Assembly: GCA_003520315.1 (NCBI GenBank) | Contig: DOVA01000127.1 | Coordinates: 1,370 to 8,436 of the forward strand | DNA length: 7,067 bases | Direction of reading: 5' to 3' | Source: Rikenellaceae bacterium | GTDB taxonomy: Bacteria > Bacteroidota > Bacteroidia > Bacteroidales > UBA932 | Made by a program: the position numbers and the translations under genes | The notes under the pieces: model-generated | Told to the model about the DNA's origin: nothing | The model's database searches: none | The model's input: the letters and a program-made list of their open reading frames with translations, nothing else | Part shown: in pieces, positions 1-6,486 of the stretch | How positions within the stretch are numbered: position 1 is the first letter of the stretch | How the letters are laid out: every line of letters starts with the position of its first letter

Positions 1-978
1 TCAGGAATAAATGGAATAGACAGATTTGCGCCTGTATTTTCAAATGGTGCATTGCTTTCAAATACACAAACTCAAAACATAGTTGCTACGGTTTGTAATT
101 TAGGCCTTGGACAAATTTCCGGAGGAGGGTCATCAGATCATGATGGTGATGGAATACCTGAAGGCACAGACTTTGATGATAATGATCCAGATGTGGCTTT
201 TGTATCTTACTTTCCGGCCGAGGGTACATGGGGGACGATTGCTTTTGAAGATTTGTGGCCTGAAAAAGGAGATTATGACGTTAATGATCTTGTGATGGAT
301 TTCCGAATATGTACATACTCAAATGCCTCAAATCTGGTGACAAAACTTAAAATTGACTATAATGTTCGAGCAAGTGGAAGTACATATGTCTTAGGGTGCG
401 CATTCCAGCTTGACCAGGTATTGGCTTCACAGGTTCAATCTGTTACAGGACAAACTTTAGGATCCGGCAATTTCTTCACAACAGCATCTAATGGTGCAGA
501 GGCAGATGTAAATCTTGCGGTTATCCCTTTATTTAACAGCCAGAGAGACCTCTTAAGTTATAGTGGCTTCTTAAATACCGATACAAATATTGCTTACATT
601 AACACACCAGATTATGCTGTCACAGTAAAATTTTTAGAAGGTCTATCTCAATCCAAATTTTCAGTAAGTAAGATTAATTTCTTCATAACAGCCAATTCAA
701 GAGGAAGAGAAATTCATCTTCCAGGTTACACCTATACAACTAAGTTCCTCACATCTCTTACAAATGGAGCATCGCTATATCCCGGAGATGTATTTAAATT
801 TATCGACGGCATGATGTGGGGTTTAATGATTCCTCAAACTTTCAACTATCCTGTCGAGAGAGCTGCTATTTATAATGCTTACACTCATTTTGCCGAATGG
901 GCCACATCAGGAGGCACTTCCTTTGCAGATTGGTACTCTCTGCAAAACGGTTATATTAATGAAAGCTTAATATATTAA
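1..978 (+). CDS. LruC-domain (DUF4842-like) secreted protein, 5' end missing
   Basis: The reading frame is open from base 1 to the TAA at 976-978 (325 residues), so the gene begins left of the window; the TTG at 52 is not a credible start. Residues 46-64 of the fragment form an Asp-rich segment (DHDGDGIPEGTDFDDNDPD) resembling calcium-binding thrombospondin type-3-like loops. It is followed by the hallmark EDLWPEKGDYDVNDLVMDF at 247-303. The C-terminus (MWGLMIPQTFNYPVERAAIY, then TSGGTSFADWY and a final NESLIY) matches my memory of LruC-domain proteins of Leptospira and Bacteroidales, where this domain is C-terminal. Such proteins are thought to be exported, often as lipoproteins, but the signal peptide is outside the window and the molecular role is not established. 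No separate type IX sorting domain is visible after the LruC region. The gene converges on the minus-strand gene that ends at 987. Confidence 0.85.
   Translation, partial: SGINGIDRFAPVFSNGALLSNTQTQNIVATVCNLGLGQISGGGSSDHDGDGIPEGTDFDDNDPDVAFVSYFPAEGTWGTIAFEDLWPEKGDYDVNDLVMDFRICTYSNASNLVTKLKIDYNVRASGSTYVLGCAFQLDQVLASQVQSVTGQTLGSGNFFTTASNGAEADVNLAVIPLFNSQRDLLSYSGFLNTDTNIAYINTPDYAVTVKFLEGLSQSKFSVSKINFFITANSRGREIHLPGYTYTTKFLTSLTNGASLYPGDVFKFIDGMMWGLMIPQTFNYPVERAAIYNAYTHFAEWATSGGTSFADWYSLQNGYINESLIY
136..201 (+). other. Asp-rich putative calcium-binding segment preceding the LruC domain
   Basis: Within the LruC-domain gene this stretch encodes alternating Asp residues in a DxDGDG...D.DDNDPD pattern directly before the LruC core. 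Patterns of this kind bind calcium in thrombospondin type-3 and dockerin-like loops and often act as linkers between extracellular domains. The pattern is visible in the sequence; calcium binding is inferred. A Gly/Ser run (SGGGSS) just before it suggests a flexible linker. Confidence 0.6.
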
Positions 979-986
979 AGACCCTA

Positions 987-1595
987 TCATATCTTCATGA
1001 TATTGGACAAAGAAGCCGCCCAATAATTGCCTAATCCGTGTCCTTTTGCTTTGCCTTCCACCCTGTCGGTAAAAAGAATTCTCTTTGTTTTGGCGTTAAA
1101 ACAAACTACAACAAATCTGCCTACAGCATCCTGCTTGTTAAGCATCTCGGCAACATAAAGAACACCATATCCGGTATCTTTGCCAGTATTAAAAGATTTA
1201 ATAAGAGAAGCTATGTCTTGATCAGAAAGTTTAAACTGCTTGTTATAAGTACTCATGCTGCTCCCGTCCATTACGCGGCTTCTGTAAATGGCCTCATCAA
1301 TATTTACATTACTGTAACTGTCAAACTTTTGCCTTTTTAGTTCCGCTGAGTTATCCAACTCATGTGCATATTTGATAAAAAAGTTTGTGAAAGGGAACTT
1401 TTTGGAATCCTTAATAACAACCCTGTTAATCTCCTCAAAAGCTTTGACAAACTGGTCCGGGGTCTCTCTTGCACCAAATACTTTTACCATGGAAAAATCT
1501 ACACCGTAAAAATTAATTTTAGGCGGAGCCTGTGCTCCCGCATAATTATTGCTCATAAATATGAGTAATATTGTTAAAAAAGTTATTTTTTTCAT
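987..1595 (-). CDS. Secreted/periplasmic protein of unknown function (202 aa)
   Basis: I cannot assign a function. The protein starts with a clear signal peptide: a MKK basic end, a hydrophobic stretch at residues 4-14, and cleavage probably after AGA (residues 19-21) or AQA (21-23), leaving a mature protein of about 180 residues. It has no lipobox Cys and no further membrane segment. Visible marks are FYGVDFSMVKVFGARETPDQF at the mature N-terminus (positions about 29-49), a polar middle, a beta-like segment RFVVVCFNAKTKRILFTDRV, and a Gly-rich C-terminus GKAKGHGLGNYWAASL. The 'VDFS.VKV.GA' start and 'G.GNYWA' end resemble small uncharacterised exported proteins I recall from Bacteroidota, without a named family. 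The ATG at 1593-1595 is the best start because it gives the intact signal peptide. The gene lies 39 bases downstream of the last permease gene, so it could be the last gene of the efflux operon, but a promoter-like box in that gap suggests separate or additional transcription. Confidence 0.8.
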   Translation of the reverse strand: MKKITFLTILLIFMSNNYAGAQAPPKINFYGVDFSMVKVFGARETPDQFVKAFEEINRVVIKDSKKFPFTNFFIKYAHELDNSAELKRQKFDSYSNVNIDEAIYRSRVMDGSSMSTYNKQFKLSDQDIASLIKSFNTGKDTGYGVLYVAEMLNKQDAVGRFVVVCFNAKTKRILFTDRVEGKAKGHGLGNYWAASLSNIMKI

Positions 1596-1617
1596 CGCTT
1601 GGTTTTTTAGGTTTTAA

Positions 1618-1625
1618 CAAAGTTA
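1618..1625 (-). promoter_or_regulatory. Possible Bacteroidota -7 promoter box for the secreted-protein gene
   Basis: On the minus strand this reads TAACTTTG, an exact match to the Bacteroidota sigma-ABfr -7 consensus TANNTTTG. It sits 22 bases upstream of the ATG at 1595, which would give a short leader of about 15-20 bases. No matching TTTG -33 element is visible at the expected 19-21 base spacing, where the sequence is an A-rich run inside the end of the permease gene. A chance match is possible in such AT-rich DNA, so this is a weak call. Confidence 0.3.
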
Positions 1626-1634
1626 TAAAAAATT

Positions 1635-2726
1635 TTAATTCTTTTTTCTATAGCTCACTATTGCCCAAGAATTAAAAAAGAGTGCAAATCCAAAAAGGAT
1701 AACTATCTGCCATTTAAAATCTGACATACTGCTACCCTTTAAATATATCATCCTCATGATCTCAATAAAATATCTCATTGGATTAACTGCAGCAATCATC
1801 TGTGCCCAAACAGGCATACTATCTACAGGTGTAAACAGACCTGCGAGTAAAATCATAATAAGAACAAAGAAAAACATTACAAACATTGCCTGCTGTAAAG
1901 TATCTGAATGATTGGATATAACTAGCCCCATCCCCGACATGACAATTACAAATATTGATGCCATGAAATAAAAAGTCAAAAGAGACCCGACAGGGTAAAT
2001 ATTATAAACGACCCGAGCTAAAATTACAAGTATGGTAAGAATAATAAATCCTATAATCCAATACGGAATAAGTTTAGAAAGCACGAAAGTAAATTTAGAA
2101 ACAGGAGTAACATTTATTTGTTCAATTGTTCCTATCTCCTTTTCAGAAACAATGTTCAATGCAGGTAAAAATCCAGTTAATAAAGTAAGAATCATAACAA
2201 TAAGTGCAGGCACCATAAATTTGTTATAGTCCATAGTGGGATTATATCTGGTCTGAGTAGTTACATTAATAATTGATACATCACCAGAAATGCTTTGCTG
2301 AACTGCAAAATCAGACAAAATCTCTGTTAAGTACAAGCTTCCAAGAGAACCCCGCATTGCATCAACAGCATTTATAGCAAGATGAACTTTATCTGATCCT
2401 TCCTTAATAATGTTTTTTTCAAAATTTTGAGGTATTTCAATAACAATATCTATATCTCCATTATCCACAAGATATTTTGCCTCCTTGTATGATTCACAGC
2501 GACATTCAATCATAAAATATTTGGAAGCATCTATTTTTGTAACAAGCTTTGAGGAAATACTACTTAAATCTTCATCAACAACAGCTACTTTCAAATTCTT
2601 TATATCAAGGTTTGCAGCCCAAGGCATGAGTAGTATAATGACAACAGGAAATATGAAAATAAGTTTTGGAAGAAACCTGTTTCTTACAAAAACCTTAAAC
2701 TCTTTCTCTATCAAGTATTTCAACAT
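1635..2726 (-). CDS. ABC-2 type exporter permease, second of a pair (YbhR/YhhJ-like)
   Basis: This is an inner-membrane permease subunit of 363 residues, a normal length for the ABC2_membrane_3 family. The layout is an amphipathic N-terminus with the first membrane helix at about residues 20-38, then a large extracytoplasmic domain (about 39-169). Five further helices follow near 170-192, 219-240, 250-271, 280-298 and 338-359. Residues 193-209 after the second helix (VSEKEIGTIEQINVTPV) are the conserved cytoplasmic segment expected to contact the ATPases. YNP at 161-163 before helix 2 is typical of the family. The periplasmic domain carries a CRC pair (C75, C77) that the partner permease lacks. 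The ATG at 2724-2726 follows the stop of the partner gene after one base (TAATATG), implying translational coupling. It should dimerise with the product of 2728-3858. The substrate is unknown. Confidence 0.92.
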   Translation of the reverse strand: MLKYLIEKEFKVFVRNRFLPKLIFIFPVVIILLMPWAANLDIKNLKVAVVDEDLSSISSKLVTKIDASKYFMIECRCESYKEAKYLVDNGDIDIVIEIPQNFEKNIIKEGSDKVHLAINAVDAMRGSLGSLYLTEILSDFAVQQSISGDVSIINVTTQTRYNPTMDYNKFMVPALIVMILTLLTGFLPALNIVSEKEIGTIEQINVTPVSKFTFVLSKLIPYWIIGFIILTILVILARVVYNIYPVGSLLTFYFMASIFVIVMSGMGLVISNHSDTLQQAMFVMFFFVLIMILLAGLFTPVDSMPVWAQMIAAVNPMRYFIEIMRMIYLKGSSMSDFKWQIVILFGFALFFNSWAIVSYRKKN

Positions 2727-2727
2727 A

Positions 2728-3858
2728 TTATGAAACTCTCATTTTGAATGCTTTCAAACTGATGAAAATAAAGGATATTGCCATAGCAAAAAGAATTAAC
2801 ATCTCAGTCAATACATAACTGACAGGAAGTCCCTGAATCATCAACTTCTTAACCGCAACAATGTACCACTTGGCAGGAATAAATTGAGCGATAGCTCTTA
2901 GTGCAAATGGCATGTTTTCGATGGGGAAGATCATACCGGAGAGCAACATTACCGGGACCATAAATACCAAACCCGACATTAACATGGCGGCCACTTGTGT
3001 GCTTACAAGCGATGATACCAGAAGCCCTGTTGCAAGAGCAACAAAAATAAAAATAATTGATATTATCAAAAGCCAAAAAAGACTTCCCGTTATTGGGACC
3101 CCGAGAAGAAAGACTGACAGCAATAAAATAGTGGCAAGATTGATAAGTGAAAGAGCCAGATATGGAACAGACTTGGCCAAAATGATATTTAAAGGCTTCA
3201 TCGGGGAAACAAGTAGAACATCCATAGTACCCTCTTCTTTCTCTCTAACTATCGATATTGATGTCATCATCGAACAAATCAGCATGAGAATCAATCCCAT
3301 TACTCCTGGCACAAAACTATATGAACTCTTTATTAACGGATTATACAACATGTTAGGTTCCGGCATAATGGTTATTCTGTCATTGGTTAAAGACATTTGC
3401 TGCAATGGTGCTATGTTTATTAATTCTTTCTGGGCAGTCAAAATAATAGCCTGAAGATATCTTGAAACAGCATTTGAGGTGTTTGGATCTGAACCGTCTG
3501 TTATTATTTGCACATTGCCCGCTCCTTCACGAATGATATCTGATTCAAGTCCTTTTTCAAAAATAATGACTGCCATGGTTTCACCTGATTGCAAAAGCTT
3601 GTCGGCTTCATCCATGTTATCTACTGAAGCTACAACATTAAAATATGGGCTGTTCAAGAGTTTAGGAATAATAAGTCTTGATGAAGCATCATGTGATTGG
3701 TCAAAAACCGCTATATCTATATTTTTTATATCACTCGTCAAAGCAAAACCAAACAAAATTATTTGGATTGCCGGTATGATCAACAAAATTAAAATTGTTC
3801 TCGGATCTCTGAAAATATGCAGAAATTCTTTATTAACAAAAATCAAAAATTGTTTCAT
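2728..3858 (-). CDS. ABC-2 type exporter permease, first of a pair (YbhS-like)
   Basis: This inner-membrane permease has 376 residues from the chosen ATG at 3856-3858. That start gives the usual MKQFLIFVNKEFLHIFRDPR opening and lies 4 bases after the ATPase stop. A longer frame opening at a TTG (3894) would overlap the ATPase gene and add an atypical basic tail. Family marks are FRDPR before helix 1 (about 21-40), a large extracytoplasmic domain (about 41-180) with DGSDPNTS at 121-128 and LYNP at 171-174, and helix 2 at about 182-203. The coupling segment VREKEEGTMDVLLVSPM is at 204-220, followed by four more hydrophobic helices to the C-terminus. YbhS-like proteins pair with a second permease and dedicated ATPases to push substrates such as drugs toward an adaptor and TolC. 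The actual substrate here cannot be inferred. Confidence 0.93.
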   Translation of the reverse strand: MKQFLIFVNKEFLHIFRDPRTILILLIIPAIQIILFGFALTSDIKNIDIAVFDQSHDASSRLIIPKLLNSPYFNVVASVDNMDEADKLLQSGETMAVIIFEKGLESDIIREGAGNVQIITDGSDPNTSNAVSRYLQAIILTAQKELINIAPLQQMSLTNDRITIMPEPNMLYNPLIKSSYSFVPGVMGLILMLICSMMTSISIVREKEEGTMDVLLVSPMKPLNIILAKSVPYLALSLINLATILLLSVFLLGVPITGSLFWLLIISIIFIFVALATGLLVSSLVSTQVAAMLMSGLVFMVPVMLLSGMIFPIENMPFALRAIAQFIPAKWYIVAVKKLMIQGLPVSYVLTEMLILFAMAISFIFISLKAFKMRVS

Positions 3859-3862
3859 CTTA

Positions 3863-4624
3863 TTAAATTTCTGTCCTTTTTGCCTTCCTTGCAAGTTTGA
3901 GAAATACTCCTTCCATACTACTTACCCCATTCTTCTCCTTGAGAGCTGCAGGTGTATCAAGTGCTTCAATTCTTCCATCAACCATCATTGATACCCTGTC
4001 GCAATATTCAGCCTCATCCATATAATGCGTCGTTACAAAAATAGTAGTGCCCTCATTGGCAGATTGATAAATCAATTCCCAAAACTGTCTGCGAGTAGAT
4101 GGATCCACCCCACCAGTAGGCTCATCCAAAAACACAACTTTGGGCTTGTGAAATGTAGCTACTGAAAATGCAAGTTTTTGTTTCCACCCAAGAGGAAGGG
4201 ATTTTACCAGAGAATTTCTAACTGACATAAAACCCAATTTCTCAAGCATAAAATCACTTTGATTAACAATTGCTTCTTCACTCATCCTATATATTCCTCC
4301 GAACAGTCTGAAGTTCTCCCAAACCTTAAGGTCTTCATACAAGGCAAAGCGTTGACTCATATAACCTATGTTGGCCTTGACCATGTTGGACCTCTTCATG
4401 ATATCGTAACCTGCAACACTTGCTCTTCCGGAAGTCGGTATACTTAAAGCACACAACATTTTCATTGCTGTAGTTTTGCCTGCCCCGTTTGCCCCCAAAA
4501 AACCGAAAATTTCTCCTTTATATACTTCAAAGGAGATGTGATCAACAGCTGTAAAATTGCCAAACTTTTTTGTAAGTTCCACAACTTCAATGATTTTTTC
4601 TCTATTTGTCTCTTTAGGCAACAC
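3863..4624 (-). CDS. ABC transporter ATP-binding protein with divergent signature motif
   Basis: This cytoplasmic ATPase of 253 residues is a single nucleotide-binding domain. Walker A is GANGAGKT (44-51), the Q-loop is GYMSQRF with Q91, and Walker B is KVVFLDEP (D167, E168). The D-loop has D174 and the H-loop is TTHYMDEAE with H200. The signature is LPLGWKQ (143-149) instead of LSGGQ, a variant I recall from the C-terminal half of YbhF-like proteins. The start must be GTG at 4622-4624 or the next codon, TTG: a TAA stop lies in frame immediately upstream and no ATG occurs before residue 54, which is already past Walker A. The only good Shine-Dalgarno-like string (AAGGAG, 4645-4650) is 20 bases away inside the end of the upstream ATPase gene, so translation probably depends on coupling to that gene, whose stop is 11 bases upstream. 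The likely role is one half of an ATPase heterodimer with the product of 4636-5556. Confidence 0.94.
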   Translation of the reverse strand: MLPKETNREKIIEVVELTKKFGNFTAVDHISFEVYKGEIFGFLGANGAGKTTAMKMLCALSIPTSGRASVAGYDIMKRSNMVKANIGYMSQRFALYEDLKVWENFRLFGGIYRMSEEAIVNQSDFMLEKLGFMSVRNSLVKSLPLGWKQKLAFSVATFHKPKVVFLDEPTGGVDPSTRRQFWELIYQSANEGTTIFVTTHYMDEAEYCDRVSMMVDGRIEALDTPAALKEKNGVSSMEGVFLKLARKAKRTEI

Positions 4625-4635
4625 TTAATAATAAT

Positions 4636-5556
4636 TTATATGTTCTCCTTTGACAATACCATATAACAATCTTCCACACCAGCTCTTATCTCCTTAACAT
4701 CAACATTATTAAAGCCTTTATCTTCGAGCATCCTAACAATATCCACAGGTAACAGGTCCGATGCAGAATCTTTCAATGTTATATGATTAGTTTCGCCAAA
4801 GGCAAAAGCCATTTCAACAACAGGCAATGTTCTCAAGACATTAAGTATCAAATACATATTCTCCCCTTTGACAGCCATTACTTTTTTGTGAAGTGAGTTT
4901 ACAATTCCGTCAGGAGCATCAATCTTCATAAACTCCCCTTCTTTGATAAGTGCAATTCTGTCACAAAGTTTGGCTTCATCCATGTAAGGCGTGGAAACAA
5001 TAATTGTAATCTCCTGTTCACTGAGTTTCTTTAACATTGTCCATAAATCTTTCCTTGAAACAGGATCAACGCCGGTTGTCGGTTCATCAAGAAACAATAC
5101 AGACGGCTTGTGAATCAGAGCACAACTTAATGCAAGCTTTTGTTTCATGCCGCCGGAAAGATTTTTAGCCTTCCTTTTTTTGAAAGGTTCAATCTGGCTA
5201 TAAATATCCTTAACAAGATAATAGTTCTCTTCAATCGTGGTTTTAAATAAAGTCGCAAAGAATTTCATGTTCTCTTCAACAGAGAGATCCTTATAAAGAG
5301 AAAACTTACTTGGCATGTAACCAATTATGTTTCTTATTTCAGTATAGTCTTTTAAAACATCATATCCAGCCACTTTAACAGTTCCTGAATCAGGGAGTAA
5401 AAGTGTAGTCATAATTTTAAAAAGTGTACTCTTACCAGATCCGTCAGGCCCTATTAGTCCAAAGATCTCTCCCTTGTGTGCAGAGAAACTAACCCCCTTA
5501 AGAGCACTTACTTGTCCATAGCATTTTTTTACATTATCGACTACCACCGACTCCAT
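4636..5556 (-). CDS. ABC transporter ATP-binding protein with altered Q- and H-loops
   Basis: This cytoplasmic ATPase has 306 residues, with the ATPase domain at about 1-215 and a C-terminal alpha/beta extension at about 225-306. Walker A is GPDGSGKST (36-44), the signature is a good LSGGMKQ (133-139), and Walker B is VLFLDEP (D157, E158) followed by GVDP (D164). The Q-loop Gln is replaced by Ser (GYMPSKF, S83) and the H-loop His by Pro (VSTPYMDEA, P190); both codons were checked on the complementary strand. From memory, Bacteroidota homologues and the N-terminal half of YbhF look the same here, so these are lineage features and not damage. The extension resembles the DUF4162-like tails of many drug-export ATPases. 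The ATG at 5554-5556 overlaps the stop of the adaptor gene by one base (TAATG), indicating coupled translation. It should pair with the product of 3863-4624. Confidence 0.94.
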   Translation of the reverse strand: MESVVVDNVKKCYGQVSALKGVSFSAHKGEIFGLIGPDGSGKSTLFKIMTTLLLPDSGTVKVAGYDVLKDYTEIRNIIGYMPSKFSLYKDLSVEENMKFFATLFKTTIEENYYLVKDIYSQIEPFKKRKAKNLSGGMKQKLALSCALIHKPSVLFLDEPTTGVDPVSRKDLWTMLKKLSEQEITIIVSTPYMDEAKLCDRIALIKEGEFMKIDAPDGIVNSLHKKVMAVKGENMYLILNVLRTLPVVEMAFAFGETNHITLKDSASDLLPVDIVRMLEDKGFNNVDVKEIRAGVEDCYMVLSKENI

Positions 5557-6470
5557 TAGTCTACTTTGTTTAAAAACTCCAATTCTCCATACATTCCTAT
5601 CTTCAGATAGCCATCGTTCTTTACCTGAACTTTTATTGCATATACAAAGTTTTTTCTTTCTTCCTTTGTCTGTATTGTCTTAGGAGTAAATTCGGCTTCG
5701 TCTGATATCCATATAATTTTACCTCCGTATTCTTTTCTCGCTCCATCACCATAATCTGTAAAGACTCTAACAGAATCATTCAATTTTAATTTTGTCAGCT
5801 GGTTTTGAGTAATATATGCCTTGAGAATCATTGTATCCAGATCCGCAACTTTAAAAAGCGGTTTTCCGGTGACGGTTATCTCACCTTTTTCTATGTATTT
5901 GCCAATCACTGTGCCTGTAATTGGAGACGCAATTCTGCATCTTTCTATCTGATCGTTTAATTGTTTAAGCTGAGCCATTAAGCCGGAGATTTCATTTTCC
6001 AAGCTTATATTTCCATTCTTCATTGAAGATAGTTGTGCTTCTCTTTGTTTCTGAAGAGTTCGAAGCTGACTGTTTATGTCATCCAAAGTTTTAGTATTGC
6101 CCACACCCGCTGCTACCAGCCTTTCAGCCCGGAGTTTTTCCTTTTCAAGATAATCTATCTGCTGGTCAAAGACTGCTAATTGTGTAGGTATATCTGATTT
6201 TCTATTGTTTATAGCGGCTATATTTGCCAAAAGTCTCTCTTTCTGAAGACAAAGTTGTACACTATCCACACACCCTACCTGTTGGCCAGTTAAGACTTGT
6301 GAACCTTCATCGATATTAAACTCCTGTATCCTCCCAGTTGCCTCTGATGAGACTATTACTTCAATTGCCTCAAAATTGCCGGAAGCATCAAAAGAGTCAT
6401 TACTATTTATACATGAGACTGCAATACTCAAAGGCAAGGAAATCAATACACATTTTTTAATCCAATTCAT
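5556..6470 (-). CDS. HlyD/YbhG-type periplasmic adaptor, predicted lipoprotein
   Basis: This membrane fusion protein of 304 residues should link the permeases to the TolC channel. A signal peptide at residues 1-19 ends in a lipobox-like AVSC, with C20 as the predicted lipidated residue. The first half of the lipoyl (barrel-sandwich) domain is at about 33-70 (EATGRIQEFNIDEGSQV, 43-59). A long alpha-helical hairpin spans about 71-178, and its tip near 114-131 (RAERLVAAGVGNTKTLDD) is the likely TolC-docking end. The second lipoyl half has RIASPITGTVIGKYIEKGE (179-197), and a beta-barrel and membrane-proximal part runs to the C-terminus. Mature-chain cysteines C67, C74 and C178 lie near the hairpin base, which is unusual but unexplained. 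The ATG at 6468-6470 sits 16 bases after the tolC stop. Residue +2 after the lipid Cys is Ile; which membrane it anchors in cannot be settled from sequence. Confidence 0.94.
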   Translation of the reverse strand: MNWIKKCVLISLPLSIAVSCINSNDSFDASGNFEAIEVIVSSEATGRIQEFNIDEGSQVLTGQQVGCVDSVQLCLQKERLLANIAAINNRKSDIPTQLAVFDQQIDYLEKEKLRAERLVAAGVGNTKTLDDINSQLRTLQKQREAQLSSMKNGNISLENEISGLMAQLKQLNDQIERCRIASPITGTVIGKYIEKGEITVTGKPLFKVADLDTMILKAYITQNQLTKLKLNDSVRVFTDYGDGARKEYGGKIIWISDEAEFTPKTIQTKEERKNFVYAIKVQVKNDGYLKIGMYGELEFLNKVD

Positions 6471-6486
6471 ACTCTTAACTGTTTAA

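Noticed and set aside
967..978. Perfect palindrome TTAATATATTAA over the stop codon of the LruC gene
   Set aside because: It is AT-only and without a loop, so no stable hairpin forms, and AT-rich DNA produces such palindromes by chance.
985..1002. Hairpin TATCAT - 6-base loop - ATGATA at the gene ends, as a possible terminator
   Set aside because: The stem has 6 pairs with only one G-C, and no clean U-tract follows on either strand. It is not a convincing intrinsic terminator.
3859..3894. Longer start for the YbhS-like permease (TTG at 3894, adding 12 residues)
   Set aside because: It would overlap the ATPase gene by 32 bases and add an atypical basic tail. The ATG at 3858 gives the standard family N-terminus and a 4-base gap.
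2912..3991. Two long plus-strand open frames (2912-3454 and 3479-3991) opposite the YbhS-like permease and the end of the ATPase gene
   Set aside because: They lie entirely antisense to genes with clear family motifs, and their translations show no recognisable domain; they are shadows of the coding strand.
4987..5310. Loss of Q-loop Gln and H-loop His read as signs of a decayed ATPase gene
   Set aside because: The frame is intact, Walker A/B and the signature are well kept, and the same substitutions are recalled in related YbhF-type ATPases, so this looks like a functional specialisation.
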